A stretch of 64,000 nt of DNA from Aliivibrio finisterrensis_A. Its GTDB lineage: Bacteria > Pseudomonadota > Gammaproteobacteria > Enterobacterales > Vibrionaceae. The notes below the pieces were generated by a model that ran no database searches, was not told the DNA's origin, and saw only the letters and a list, made by a program, of their open reading frames with translations. This document shows positions 40,433 to 49,670 of this stretch, piece after piece. The stretch lies in assembly GCF_004167675.1 (NCBI RefSeq), contig NZ_SEZQ01000008.1; one strand, given 5' to 3'. Position numbers and translations under genes: made by a program. Every line of letters begins with the position of its first letter. Position 1 is the stretch's first letter.

Positions 40433-42034
40433 CGCTTCGTGCTTATAAATATGCAGATCACGTTGTGGGAATGGAATACTCACACCTTCTGCATCTAAAC
40501 GTTTCTTAACCGTTTCAGTTACTTCCCAGTACACATCCCAGTAATCATCTGTTTTAACCCAAGGGCGAACAATAAAGTCCACTGACGATTCATTTAATGT
40601 ATGTAATTTCACCATAGGTTCTGGTGTTTTTAGTACTAATGGGTGGCTCTCTAGGATATTAGTAAAGATGGCTTTTGCTTTTTCAATATCATCTTGATAA
40701 CCAATACCAAATACCATGTCTACACGGCGCTCAGTTTCGATTGTTACGTTCTTAATCACATCACCCCAAATCTTATTGTTTGGGAAAATTAAGTTTTGGT
40801 TATCTACCGTTTTGATTGTTGTAGATACAAGATTCATACGGTTAACTTTACCTACGATACCACCAAGGTCAACCAAATCACCCACATCAAATGGACGATA
40901 AATCAGAATCATCATTCCAGAAGCAAAGTTAGATAGCGTGTCTTTTAATGCAAAACCAATAACCACACCTGCAACACCAAAACCAGTTAACAGTGGGCCC
41001 AAATTAATGCCAATTTGAGATAACGCAATCAAGATACCGATCATCATGACGAACTTTGAGCCCATGGACACAAAGAACTCCTGCATTAACTTACTGAACT
41101 TCATTTTAGAATGAGAAACACTTTTCTTAATTGCTGTTTTAGCAAGTCGAGAAAGGAAACTTGTCACCCAAAGAATAAGCGAGAAAATAACTAATTTAAC
41201 AATAATTGATGGCGCATTCTCTACCGCCCAATCTTTAAAACGAGTAATCCACTCTTCTGTTAAACCATAAGCAACGCCAATGTCCAATACATCGCTGTTA
41301 ATATCGCCCGTTACAGAGAAAATAAGCTGTTTATACTCTGTAATATCAATATTATTTTGCTCCATTAATGCCGTTGTTACTTCTAAACTCGCAATCATTA
41401 ATGAAACTCGTTCAGACAAGTTCGTTGCATCTTGCGTTAGCAGTTCTTTCTTCTCTATTGACGCATATTGCATACGCTTCGCAATATCTGCTTTTTGTGA
41501 TTCAAGATAATGAATAATGTTTGCCAATAAATCAGCACGATTTGTTAGTTCTTTTAAAATGGCTGTTTTTTCTTTGGCGAAATCAATATTTAACGTTTCA
41601 CCCCATGATAATGTTTTGAATGCTTCTTCATAATACATATCCATGATGCCAAGACGTTTTTGTGCAGCAAATTCTAAATCGTCTTTCTCATCGCCTTTCG
41701 CTTTACGGACTGCTTTAGTCAATTCAACCAAATCTTGATGACTTAGTTGTAATAACTCGCCCATAAGGACCATCTCTGAACGAACAACAACATCAAGCCC
41801 TTTAGCTCTTGGGTTTTCTTGCAACTGTAATTCAATATCCGCTCGAACTTTGTCATTTTTACGACGTAACACATCTTCAAAAAACAATTTATCGGCAGGA
41901 TCAGCAGTAGATAACTGTACTAATCTTTCTTTTAACTCTTGTTGAACCTTAACCATGCTATCAACTGATTGAGCATAGGCTGAAGCCATCATACTCATCA
42001 TTAATAACAAAGCGGCAAAATACTTCTTAATCAT
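40430..42034 (-). CDS. MscS-family mechanosensitive channel with long periplasmic domain
   Basis: This 534-residue protein starts with a signal peptide (MIKKYFAALLLMMSMMASAYAQ) and a ~230-residue helical periplasmic domain. Helices follow near residues 265-370, including the pore helix segment TGFGVAGVVIGFALKDTLSNFASG, then the beta domain (YRPFDVGDLVDLGGIVGKV) and the alpha/beta cytoplasmic domain ending VSIPFPQRDLHIY. It should open on membrane tension during hypo-osmotic shock. I use the ATG at 42034 (AGGA eight bases upstream). The stop codon lies in the 51-bp repeat, so the repeat probably inserted or arose at the 3' end without harming the protein. Confidence 0.88.
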   Translation of the reverse strand: MIKKYFAALLLMMSMMASAYAQSVDSMVKVQQELKERLVQLSTADPADKLFFEDVLRRKNDKVRADIELQLQENPRAKGLDVVVRSEMVLMGELLQLSHQDLVELTKAVRKAKGDEKDDLEFAAQKRLGIMDMYYEEAFKTLSWGETLNIDFAKEKTAILKELTNRADLLANIIHYLESQKADIAKRMQYASIEKKELLTQDATNLSERVSLMIASLEVTTALMEQNNIDITEYKQLIFSVTGDINSDVLDIGVAYGLTEEWITRFKDWAVENAPSIIVKLVIFSLILWVTSFLSRLAKTAIKKSVSHSKMKFSKLMQEFFVSMGSKFVMMIGILIALSQIGINLGPLLTGFGVAGVVIGFALKDTLSNFASGMMILIYRPFDVGDLVDLGGIVGKVNRMNLVSTTIKTVDNQNLIFPNNKIWGDVIKNVTIETERRVDMVFGIGYQDDIEKAKAIFTNILESHPLVLKTPEPMVKLHTLNESSVDFIVRPWVKTDDYWDVYWEVTETVKKRLDAEGVSIPFPQRDLHIYKHEA

Positions 42035-42221
42035 AAAAAACGTCCTATATAAATCATGACCATATAATAATTGATGCCCATCCATTCTCATTCATAACAA
42101 TTACAAATAATAGTATTGAATGATGAAAGCTTGTTCATTTGTTGAGAATTTGTGATGCAAAAAGTATCTATTTGATTTTATATATTCACTTTTTTGTTTT
42201 TACTCTGAGAATTTATTGTAT

Positions 42222-42253
42222 AAAAAAAGGCGCAGCCACAAAGTGGATACGCC
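42222..42253 (-). terminator. Intrinsic terminator of the FMN reductase gene
   Basis: On the minus strand GGCG-TAT-CCAC, loop TTT, GTGG-CTG-CGCC forms a stem with a small internal loop, followed by seven T residues. Confidence 0.85.
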
Positions 42254-42272
42254 CTCGTCTTTCTCTGAAATT

Positions 42273-42794
42273 TTATAATGCCGACATGATCGTTTTTAGT
42301 TCAGCATTCAACTCTTCGTTACGTAACTCACCTTTTTCCATATCAAAGTTATCATAAAAACTAGGTACCGAAAGTGAGCCCTTAACCTCTGCTGCAAAGT
42401 AAGGAGCAGAGCCTGTAGCCGCAGCAAGTACTGTTGCTGCACCACCAGGGCCAGGTGATGTTGCTAGCATAATGACAGGCTTGCCTTGGTAGACTTTCAT
42501 ATCGATACGAGAAGTCCAATCAAACACGTTTTTAAATGCTGCAGCATAAGATCCATTGTGTTCAGCATAAGAAATAACAACAGCATCAGCTTCACCAATT
42601 TTTTGGAAAAAACGTTTTGCTTGCTCTGGCTGACCTAACTCTTTTTCTTTGTCTTCACTGAAGATAGGCATTTCGAAATCATTTAAATCAAGAACCTCAA
42701 CCTCAGCATTTGCCACAAGGCCTGCTGCATACGTTGCTAATTGTTTGTTAATTGATGTTGAACTACTGCTTGCTGCTAATGCTAAAATTTTCAT
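42273..42794 (-). CDS. NADPH-dependent FMN reductase family protein
   Basis: This is a 173-residue flavodoxin-fold oxidoreductase. The phosphate-binding loop is LAASSSSTSINKQLATYAAG (residues 5-24), the second loop has SYAEHNGSYAAAFKNVFDW (the E-x-N/GS-x2-xxK-N-xxDW motif of this family), and a third has ATSPGPGGA. It binds FMN and reduces quinones, azo compounds or chromate in relatives. It is divergent from a LysR gene over 177 bp, so it is the likely target of that regulator. A terminator follows. Confidence 0.87.
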   Translation of the reverse strand: MKILALAASSSSTSINKQLATYAAGLVANAEVEVLDLNDFEMPIFSEDKEKELGQPEQAKRFFQKIGEADAVVISYAEHNGSYAAAFKNVFDWTSRIDMKVYQGKPVIMLATSPGPGGAATVLAAATGSAPYFAAEVKGSLSVPSFYDNFDMEKGELRNEELNAELKTIMSAL

Positions 42795-42971
42795 AGGGAT
42801 ACCTTCATAATCTATTTAAGTAAAAAGAGTAGTTAATGCTCTGCTCTTTTCAAATTTATTGTTCTTGTTTGCGATGGAGTAACTATAATTCATCCACAAA
42901 CTTTAATTAATAGCCTAAATGTGCAATGATTGTTTCCATATGACTCGTAATAAAAGTGTGAGTAAGTAAAT

Positions 42972-43874
42972 ATGGCTTTTAATTCAGCACTATTTGATGG
43001 CATGGTTATTTTTGTTGAAGTTGTTACTAGTGGCAGTTTTACGCAAGCAGCATTAAACAGTGGGCATTCAACTTCCTACATTAGTAAGGAAATCGGGAAA
43101 CTAGAAGAGCGCTTAGGTGTACGTCTGCTTCACCGCACAACTCGAACTTTGCGTCTAACTCCTGAAGGAGAGATCTACTTTCAACAATGCCAACAACTGA
43201 TCGAAGATGCACAAATGGCTGAAAATTCAATTTCCGGACAGCAAGAAAAGCCGAAAGGTCGATTAAAAGTCAGTTGCCCTGTTGGGTTTGCCCTTTCTCG
43301 TTTACGCCCAATTCTTGGTAAATTTACAGATTTATACCCAGATATCACACTTGAATTAGACTTAAATGATAGAAAAATTGATATCGTTGCAGAAGGGTTT
43401 GATATGGCACTCCGAGCATCACATCAACTTGAAGATTCGAGCTTGATCAGCCGTCGATTTTTACGCTCAAGAGCCGTCACTATTGCGTCTCCAGATTATT
43501 TAAAAAAGCACGGAGCACCGCTGCATCCCAATGAATTATCAAAACATAAAACCATTGGTTATGCGTATGTAAAACAAGGCGCGGTTTGGGATTTTGTAGA
43601 TAAAGACAGTCACCCAATTGCGGTTCCATTGCAATGTCAGGTCATCACTAATAATTCATTTATGGAGTTATCATTATGTTTGGCAGGGCAAGGGATTACA
43701 CGCATCCCTCATTTTCATTTAACCGATGAATTAGAAACAGGAAGACTGGTGGAGCTATTTGCTGATTACCCTGAATTAACCATTGATATCTTCATGGTTT
43801 ATCCTAGTCGTAAACACATGTCAGCCAAGGTACGTTGCTTTATGGACTTTATTTGCGAGCACCTTGGCGAATAA
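42972..43874 (+). CDS. LysR family regulator
   Basis: This 300-residue LysR protein has a helix-turn-helix at about residues 20-44 (SFTQAALNSGHSTSYISKEIGKLEERLG) and a CrgA/AaeR-like effector domain (GRLKVSCPVGFALSRLRPILGKF). The divergent neighbour is the FMN reductase gene, suggesting redox or electrophile control as in many LysR-flavoprotein pairs. A TATAAT is visible near 42886 in the gap between them. No effector is known. Confidence 0.83.
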   Translation: MAFNSALFDGMVIFVEVVTSGSFTQAALNSGHSTSYISKEIGKLEERLGVRLLHRTTRTLRLTPEGEIYFQQCQQLIEDAQMAENSISGQQEKPKGRLKVSCPVGFALSRLRPILGKFTDLYPDITLELDLNDRKIDIVAEGFDMALRASHQLEDSSLISRRFLRSRAVTIASPDYLKKHGAPLHPNELSKHKTIGYAYVKQGAVWDFVDKDSHPIAVPLQCQVITNNSFMELSLCLAGQGITRIPHFHLTDELETGRLVELFADYPELTIDIFMVYPSRKHMSAKVRCFMDFICEHLGE

Positions 43875-43885
43875 ATGATGCCTAT

Positions 43886-44743
43886 TTAAGAGACGTTATT
43901 TGCATATTCTTCTAATAGTGTTTCGAAACGATCTAAGCCTCTTAATGGGTCAAAGTCTGTCTCTTCTAATACAAGTTCACGCATAGAAGTACTTGCCTCA
44001 ATAGAACGTTGCAAGTCATCAATGGCTTGCACTTCAGCCCCTAATTGCGCATACGCACATGCTCGTTGGAATAGCGCGTGTGCATTTTGATCATCCACTT
44101 CTAAAACACGATTACATAAGTTCAACGCCCAATGGAATTCACGCATCTCCATTGCCGCATCCGCTTTATAGGTTAATGCTTCTAAATCACCCGGTCTTAC
44201 TTTTAGAATCTCATCGTAAATATCCATTTTCTGTTCCGGTGTTTGAACACTTTGAGCTCTCAACCATAAGTTATGAACTTCATTGATGATTTCAATTTCA
44301 CGGTTATTCTCAGTGATAATTCGCGTTTTACGCTTTAGATCTCGCTCTAACGCTACAAATTTTTTCTCATAATCTTGGGCGATTTTATTGAGCTGCTTAT
44401 CTGCCATCTCTTTGGTATTTTGCTTCATCTCTCTTAATGATTGCCATCCAATCAACGCAATAAGAGAAGCCACCGCCGCAATGACATAGAAAAAGTACGT
44501 TACCGTTGTATTGGAGTAATTTAATGATTTATCAGCAACCGCTAGCTCACGGTCGGTAATTTGAATAGTTAAACGTCGCTCTAGGTCTTGTTGTTCAGTA
44601 CGCAAAGCCTTCAGCTCATCTAAAATATAACGTTCCATTAATGGACGATCTAAATACTCTTGTTCTGAATAAGTCACTTCCTCTGCCTGTAATGACAGTG
44701 AAGTAAAAAGAGTGATGAGAAGCAAAAAGAAGTGTCGATACAT
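43886..44743 (-). CDS. TPR-repeat membrane protein
   Basis: This 285-residue protein has a signal peptide (MYRHFFLLLITLFTSLSLQA), an extracytoplasmic coiled coil (about 25-80), and one membrane helix near 85-107 (VTYFFYVIAAVASLIALIGW). A second coiled coil (about 108-170) is followed by TPR-like repeats (about 180-270: YDEILKVRPGDLEALTYKADAAMEMREFHWALNLCNRVLEVD in pattern). It ends in an acidic helix. TPRs bind partner proteins, but I cannot name the partner. I start at 44743 (AAGGG eight bases upstream) because the longer frame from 44824 puts a Cys-rich stretch before the signal peptide. It is convergent with the LysR gene, eleven bases apart. Confidence 0.72.
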   Translation of the reverse strand: MYRHFFLLLITLFTSLSLQAEEVTYSEQEYLDRPLMERYILDELKALRTEQQDLERRLTIQITDRELAVADKSLNYSNTTVTYFFYVIAAVASLIALIGWQSLREMKQNTKEMADKQLNKIAQDYEKKFVALERDLKRKTRIITENNREIEIINEVHNLWLRAQSVQTPEQKMDIYDEILKVRPGDLEALTYKADAAMEMREFHWALNLCNRVLEVDDQNAHALFQRACAYAQLGAEVQAIDDLQRSIEASTSMRELVLEETDFDPLRGLDRFETLLEEYANNVS

Positions 44744-44834
44744 AAGGATACCCTTGTTAATCGTGTATTTAGAAGTGATATACATAAAGATAACACATCC
44801 AAGACAGCAACACCCGATTAACAAAGAAAACCAA

Positions 44835-45422
44835 TTAAAAACCCATCACCATAGAGCCGACAAGTAAACCTGCCATACTGTAGTTAAAAAACTTTAAATG
44901 CTTCGGTGTTTTTAATCTCTTTTGTAACTCTTTACCCGCAACGGTCCAAAAACTAACGGTAGGCACATTAATACAAATAAACACAAATGCGATTAGAAAC
45001 ACACTAAACATATCTGCACTGGTCGCGTAAATACTCATGACAGATAATGCCATTGACCACCCTTTTGGATTTATCCACTGAAAGCTTGCCGCTTGTAAAA
45101 ACGACATTGGCTTATAGTCTCCATTAATATTATCAACGGGTTTACTGCTCGCAATTTTATACGCCAGATAAAGTAAATACGCCGCACTGATGATCTGCAA
45201 TGCCATCTCTAATTGAGGGTAAGTATGAAAAATTTGAACTAAACCAAACCCAACTAAAACCAACATAAAGGCAAAACCAAATATCACTCCAAGCATGTGT
45301 GGAATCGTACGAACAAAGCCAACGTTCGCTCCTGAAGTCATCAACATAATGTTATTTGGCCCAGGCGTAAACGCGCCAACAAAAGCAAATGTGGTTAAAG
45401 CAAGTAAATAGGTGTAATCCAT
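44835..45422 (-). CDS. LysE/RhtB family amino acid exporter
   Basis: This is a 195-residue inner-membrane protein with about six helices. The family motif GAFTPGPNNIMLMTSGANVGF appears at residues 16-36, and QWINPKGWSMALSV near residue 114. LysE/RhtB proteins export amino acids such as lysine, threonine or homoserine lactone. The divergent Lrp/AsnC gene 108 bp away is the likely regulator, a common pairing. ATG at 45431 is an alternative start three codons upstream. Confidence 0.85.
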   Translation of the reverse strand: MDYTYLLALTTFAFVGAFTPGPNNIMLMTSGANVGFVRTIPHMLGVIFGFAFMLVLVGFGLVQIFHTYPQLEMALQIISAAYLLYLAYKIASSKPVDNINGDYKPMSFLQAASFQWINPKGWSMALSVMSIYATSADMFSVFLIAFVFICINVPTVSFWTVAGKELQKRLKTPKHLKFFNYSMAGLLVGSMVMGF

Positions 45423-45530
45423 AATAAGCATCTTATAAAAATAAATTCTGCTTGTATCTTAATGCGAGACTGAGTAAATTTTCTGTCTATATTTGTTTAA
45501 AATAAAATTAATGCGCAAGGATTGGTTGCA

Positions 45531-45974
45531 ATGGATAGGTTTGACGAAAGAATATTGCAAGAGTTAAAAAGAAATGGACGACTCACTAATGTAGAGCTAT
45601 CTGAACGTATTGGATTATCAGCTTCCGCAACGCTGCGTCGTGTACAAGAATTAGAACGAAATGGGACAATTCAAGGCTATCGTGCGGTATTAAATCCAAG
45701 CAAATGTGGGATAGGATTTGTTGCTTATGTGACAATTGGATTATCTGACCACAGTAAAAAATCGCAAAAAGATTTTGAAGAACAGATCATGGAATCGAAA
45801 GAAGTGACAGAGTGCCACAATATTACGGGAGCAAATGAATATCTATTACGAGTTGAGACTGAGAGTCTCGCATCCTATAAGCAGTTTCATTCAAACGTAC
45901 TTGGGGAGATCTCTCAGGTCAACTCAATTGGTACTTTAGTCGTAATGGATACACCTAAGGATGAACGTACCTAG
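45531..45974 (+). CDS. Lrp/AsnC family regulator
   Basis: This 147-residue protein has an N-terminal helix-turn-helix (NGRLTNVELSERIGLSASATLRRVQELE, about residues 13-40) and a C-terminal RAM ligand-binding domain (VTECHNITGANEYLLRVETES). It should sense an amino acid and control the divergent LysE-type exporter. I chose the ATG at 45531 with AAGGA nine bases upstream; a TTG at 45522 would add three residues. It ends ten bases from the convergent cation transporter gene. Confidence 0.87.
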   Translation: MDRFDERILQELKRNGRLTNVELSERIGLSASATLRRVQELERNGTIQGYRAVLNPSKCGIGFVAYVTIGLSDHSKKSQKDFEEQIMESKEVTECHNITGANEYLLRVETESLASYKQFHSNVLGEISQVNSIGTLVVMDTPKDERT

Positions 45975-45984
45975 ATAATACGAG

Positions 45985-46668
45985 CTAAATGTGCAGATAT
46001 TTACCTAGAAACGTATTGTGACTCAGGTGATGCAATTGTTTACTTGAACTGATGATCATTTTTACTGGAACAATAATAAAATAGATTGAGGCAAGAACAA
46101 CCATCACCGGATCAGCAAGTTCTGCATAATGTGCGTGAGAGGTTAACAGCAACAATTTCGCTACCATAAAACCAATAAATACAGCAGCACTGATCACAGT
46201 ATCCATTAACCACTGCTTTGCTTCCGCTTCAATTAATGGGGAGCTAACTGCACGACCTTGTGTTTTCATAACCCAATAACTGGTGTAACACCCGATCATA
46301 CTAAACACACCAAAAGCCAATGCGATACCTGTATTCACTTCTCGACCACCATCCATAATCGCTTCAATCGCAGAAATAAACGACAGTACACACATTAAGG
46401 TAATTGCGATCCCCTTTAGTAAAATTACTGAAGACTCAATTACCTTAACGCGCTTAATGTTTTTCGCTACTTCTTCTTTTCGAATATACATCACAGCAGC
46501 AAGCGACACTAAAGTGAGCCCTAAACTGACAAGTGAATACACACCATCAAAAATAATCACTAATGAATGGATCAATGAACCCAATGTAATGCCTATCATG
46601 GCAAACAATAACGCTGAAAATGTAGAGATAAGCAATAACTGCCTCTCTTTATGAATTGAATATGACAT
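45985..46668 (-). CDS. Cation diffusion facilitator-like transporter, short form
   Basis: This is a 227-residue membrane protein with five to six helices. It has the cation-efflux pattern GSLIHSLVIIFDGVYSLVSLGLTLVSLAAV in helix 2 and AKQWLMDTVISAAVFIGFMVA in helix 5, each keeping the metal-site Asp. It lacks the C-terminal cytoplasmic dimer domain of full CDF exporters (usually about 300 residues), as in a recognised subset of short CDF-like proteins. Substrate probably a divalent metal. It is divergent from a LysR gene over 139 bp. Confidence 0.75.
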   Translation of the reverse strand: MSYSIHKERQLLLISTFSALLFAMIGITLGSLIHSLVIIFDGVYSLVSLGLTLVSLAAVMYIRKEEVAKNIKRVKVIESSVILLKGIAITLMCVLSFISAIEAIMDGGREVNTGIALAFGVFSMIGCYTSYWVMKTQGRAVSSPLIEAEAKQWLMDTVISAAVFIGFMVAKLLLLTSHAHYAELADPVMVVLASIYFIIVPVKMIISSSKQLHHLSHNTFLGKYLHI

Positions 46669-46807
46669 AATTTACCCCTTCGACTTATTTTTCGTCTTTT
46701 TTATATATACAACGCATCATATAGTCTAAATTGGTGATAGGATAATCAGTCAGCGTCAGGTTATTCGTCGCTTAGCTAAAAAGAGCATAAATTAACGAGA
46801 AATAATA

Positions 46808-47692
46808 ATGAAAACCAGTCAGATTGAAATGCTTTTATATACAGTCGAATTAGGCTCTATTGCAGAAGCGGCTCGTAAGCTTCAAAAAAGTCGAACCACT
46901 GTAAGTGCCGCATTAAGCACCCTTGAAGATGAGCTTGGAGTAACCTTATTAGTTCGTACTGGCAACCGTATTACCCCTACCGAAATAGGTGAATCAATCG
47001 TTAATGACTGCCGACGTATGATGGTTATTAGCAACGATATTATAAGTAAGTGCTTACAATACAATGAAGGCATTGCTTCAACTATTCGTGTTGTTCGTGA
47101 TGACTCACTGCCTGAACCCATTTGGCGTGATATTTTAACTCGCATGAGTCGAAAATTCCCAAACACCAGCATCTCTATTTATGTTGCTCCATCACCAGAG
47201 CTTGAAGAAATGGTAGAGCAAAATGTCGTTGATGTGGCCTATGGGATATTACCTATAAATAGCCAACTTCTGCATGTTCAACAAAATGAGCTGGGACAAA
47301 TTCGTATGATGTCGGTCGCACATAAAGAACACCCGTTAAGCCGACTACGAAAAGTAAGCCCGACAGATTTAGAAAGCCACACAGAAATCATCGTTAATTA
47401 CATTGATGATGATGAACTAATGGTATTTGAGCCAACATCCAGCAAATACATTGCACTTACTTTTTATGAGCACCTTCGTGATGCAGTATTAGATAGAACG
47501 GGATGGTCGTCGGTCCCTGCATTATTAATTAATGAGTATTTACGTGATGGTACGTTAAAGGTTCTCAAACATAACCGTGCAATGAACTGGCAATCTTTCG
47601 CAGAAATGACCAAAACGAACATGCCTCGCGGCGTTATTATTGACTGGCTATCTGAACAAGTTGAAGATTATTTACTCGAAGTGTCTGAATAA
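46808..47692 (+). CDS. LysR family regulator
   Basis: This 294-residue LysR protein has a helix-turn-helix at about residues 15-40 (GSIAEAARKLQKSRTTVSAALSTLEDELG) and an effector domain with TSISIYVAPSPELEEMVEQNVVDVAYGILP. It lies between the divergent CDF-like gene and the downstream LysE-type exporter gene (95 bp gap) and could control either. Effector unknown. Confidence 0.82.
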   Translation: MKTSQIEMLLYTVELGSIAEAARKLQKSRTTVSAALSTLEDELGVTLLVRTGNRITPTEIGESIVNDCRRMMVISNDIISKCLQYNEGIASTIRVVRDDSLPEPIWRDILTRMSRKFPNTSISIYVAPSPELEEMVEQNVVDVAYGILPINSQLLHVQQNELGQIRMMSVAHKEHPLSRLRKVSPTDLESHTEIIVNYIDDDELMVFEPTSSKYIALTFYEHLRDAVLDRTGWSSVPALLINEYLRDGTLKVLKHNRAMNWQSFAEMTKTNMPRGVIIDWLSEQVEDYLLEVSE

Positions 47693-47787
47693 TGGTTTAT
47701 ATATCGCTCAATAAGCAGTACATTATCGATAATTTATTCGTGGCTCTAATATAGCCTATATTACGTTTTCTTATTCATGGGTTAATT

Positions 47788-48405
47788 ATGAGCATTGAAA
47801 CTTATCTTCTCTTTATTGCTGGCATGTTTGCCTTCTGTGCAATGCCAGGCGCCGATTTCTTTTTTGTACTTTCAAGAGCATTAAGTGGTGGTGGAAAAAC
47901 TGGAGTTTATGCGGCATTTGGAGTGGCTACTGGCGTACTTTTTCACACCTTTTTAGCTGTCGTTGGTTTAAGTGCACTACTACTCTCTTCTGCAACCGCT
48001 TTTACCATTATCAAATACATTGGTGCTGCCTATTTGTGTTACATCGGCTTTAAAATGTTCACAGCCAAAGGTGGCATAGCAGAATTGGAAACCGCTAAGA
48101 AAACGTCAAATATGAAAGTATATCGCCAAGGTATTCTAACCAATGCGTTAAACCCAAAGGTATGTCTGACATTCGTTGCTTTCATTCCTCAGTTTTTAAC
48201 ACCTGAAACCTCATCACCATCGATGATTGGCATGCTTGGGATCACAACCGCTTTCATTGCTTTAATATGGTTTATTTGTATTGCCATTTTTGCAGGAAAA
48301 TTCAGAACGGTAATCGCAGAAAGCAAAGCTTTTTCTAATCTACTAAAATATGGATTAAGCTCTTTATTGGTTGGCTTTGGAGCTAAGTTAGCACTGACTA
48401 ACTAA
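47788..48405 (+). CDS. LysE/RhtB family exporter
   Basis: This is a 205-residue exporter with about six helices and the family motif MPGADFFFVLSRALSGGGKTGVYAAFG (about residues 19-45, where the usual P-G-P is P-G-A) and LTNALNPKVCLTFVAFIPQF. It resembles RhtB/RhtC-type homoserine/threonine efflux proteins. It is co-oriented with the upstream LysR gene. A strong terminator follows that is shared with the convergent cytochrome gene. Substrate not assignable. Confidence 0.84.
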   Translation: MSIETYLLFIAGMFAFCAMPGADFFFVLSRALSGGGKTGVYAAFGVATGVLFHTFLAVVGLSALLLSSATAFTIIKYIGAAYLCYIGFKMFTAKGGIAELETAKKTSNMKVYRQGILTNALNPKVCLTFVAFIPQFLTPETSSPSMIGMLGITTAFIALIWFICIAIFAGKFRTVIAESKAFSNLLKYGLSSLLVGFGAKLALTN

Positions 48406-48422
48406 TTCCGTTATAAAACGTT

Positions 48423-48459
48423 AAAGGGTTGAAGCTATCGTAGCTTCAACCCTTTTTTT
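48423..48459. terminator. Bidirectional intrinsic terminator
   Basis: AAAGGGTTGAAGCTA, loop TCG, TAGCTTCAACCCTTT is a perfect 15-bp stem with a T run; it ends the exporter gene (plus) and the cytochrome c' gene (minus). Confidence 0.92.
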
Positions 48460-48462
48460 AAC

Positions 48463-48894
48463 TTAAAAACGTGAACGGTAAGAACGGTGACACGCATTAC
48501 ACGTATCTTGTGCTTGCTCTAAACCCGTTTTTGCCGCTTCTTTATCTTGTTTCAGGCTTGCTTGATAAAGTTGAACAAAGCCACTATCCATTTCTTGCAT
48601 TAATTGATTAAATTTTTCAGGTTTACCCCATACCGCTTCTTTTGCTTTACTGCCGTCTTGGCTACCTTCAGGAAATGCCGTGCTTAGTAATTGGCTATGT
48701 TTATAAAGTTCATGACTGACCGACTCAATTTCATTCCAATTAGGAGTATCTTCATCAAGCATGTCCTCTACTTGCTCTGATTGATTTTCGATATGTACAA
48801 AAGCCTGTTGTCTTGCGTTAATTAGGTCAACACTCGCTTGTGAAAATGCAATATTTGGAAATAAAACACATAAACTAATTATTAATTTTTTCAT
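48463..48894 (-). CDS. Cytochrome c'/c556 family protein
   Basis: This is a 143-residue periplasmic protein with a signal peptide (MKKLIISLCVLFPNIAFS) and a four-helix bundle ending in the heme site CNACHRSYRSRF near the C-terminus. That position and spacing are typical of cytochromes c' and c556. Such proteins bind NO, CO or shuttle electrons. The ATG at 48894 has GAGA five bases upstream; the longer frame adds 14 non-signal residues. It is divergent from a cytochrome b561-like gene over a 36-bp palindrome, so the two form one regulon and probably one redox pair. Confidence 0.88.
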   Translation of the reverse strand: MKKLIISLCVLFPNIAFSQASVDLINARQQAFVHIENQSEQVEDMLDEDTPNWNEIESVSHELYKHSQLLSTAFPEGSQDGSKAKEAVWGKPEKFNQLMQEMDSGFVQLYQASLKQDKEAAKTGLEQAQDTCNACHRSYRSRF

Positions 48895-48943
48895 TACTTT
48901 CTCTCTAATAAATGTCTGTCTCGCTTCGAGTTGCATTTAATTT

Positions 48944-48979
48944 ACATCACAACAGTTGCACGCGCAACTATTGTGATGT
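48944..48979. promoter_or_regulatory. 36-bp palindromic operator between cytochrome genes
   Basis: The left arm ACATCACAACAGTTGCAC (48944-48961) and the right arm GCGCAACTATTGTGATGT (48962-48979) are inverted copies matching at 16 of 18 positions with no spacer. The core AGTTGC-ACGC-GCAACT is the kind of 16-bp palindrome bound by MarR dimers. The site is about 50 bp from both start codons. The MarR regulator encoded in the same operon is the obvious candidate ligand. Confidence 0.7.
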
Positions 48980-49026
48980 GAATTATTTCTAGTTAGTTAC
49001 AACAATCATTAATTAGGAACAAGAAA

Positions 49027-49665
49027 ATGAAGATTTGGGATTTACCAACACGCATATATCATTGGCTTCAAGCTCTGCTTTTTATTGGATTAGCCGCAAG
49101 TGGCTTTAATGGAGAAGGACCGCATATCTATTTAGGTTTAGTCCTGTTTACTCTTATTATGTGGCGCATTGTATGGGGCTTTGTTGGCAGTGATACGAGC
49201 CGTTTTAAAAAATTTATTGCTTCCCCAAAACGTACCATTCGTTATTTATTAGGAAAAGAGCCATCAAAAGCGGGCCATAATCCAGCAGGATCTTGGATGG
49301 TTATCGGGTTAATTTTCACTTTATTTATTCAATGTATTACCGGTATCGCGTTAGCAGGGTTATTCGATCACATCCCTTACTCTGATATCGTCTTAAATAA
49401 AGATGTCTTTGATGTTTTCGTTACCCTGCATGGAATATGTGCACGTTTGCTACCAACATTAGTTATCTTGCACTTAATTGCTATTCTCTTTTATAAACTG
49501 CGCTCAAAACCACTTGTTTGGGCAATGATTTCTGGCGTACAAAAGAAACTCACAGAGCATCAAACATCATCAAACCTGATGTTTGTATCAAATAAACGTG
49601 CATTATTGGTGCTAATTGCAACCGGATTAGTTACCATTGCAATAGTTGTAAGCGCAGGAGTTTGA
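49027..49665 (+). CDS. Cytochrome b561-type membrane protein
   Basis: This 212-residue protein has four or five helices and begins MKIWDLPTRIYHWLQALLFIGLAASGF, the heme-His pattern of prokaryotic cytochrome b561 / Ni-hydrogenase b-type cytochromes (PF01292). Further His residues lie in LHGICARLLPTLVILHLIAILFYKLR. It should bind two b hemes and pass electrons from the quinone pool to a c-type partner. The divergent cytochrome c' gene is the natural partner. It forms an operon with the MarR gene that starts six bases after its stop. Confidence 0.86.
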   Translation: MKIWDLPTRIYHWLQALLFIGLAASGFNGEGPHIYLGLVLFTLIMWRIVWGFVGSDTSRFKKFIASPKRTIRYLLGKEPSKAGHNPAGSWMVIGLIFTLFIQCITGIALAGLFDHIPYSDIVLNKDVFDVFVTLHGICARLLPTLVILHLIAILFYKLRSKPLVWAMISGVQKKLTEHQTSSNLMFVSNKRALLVLIATGLVTIAIVVSAGV

Positions 49666-49670
49666 ACACA

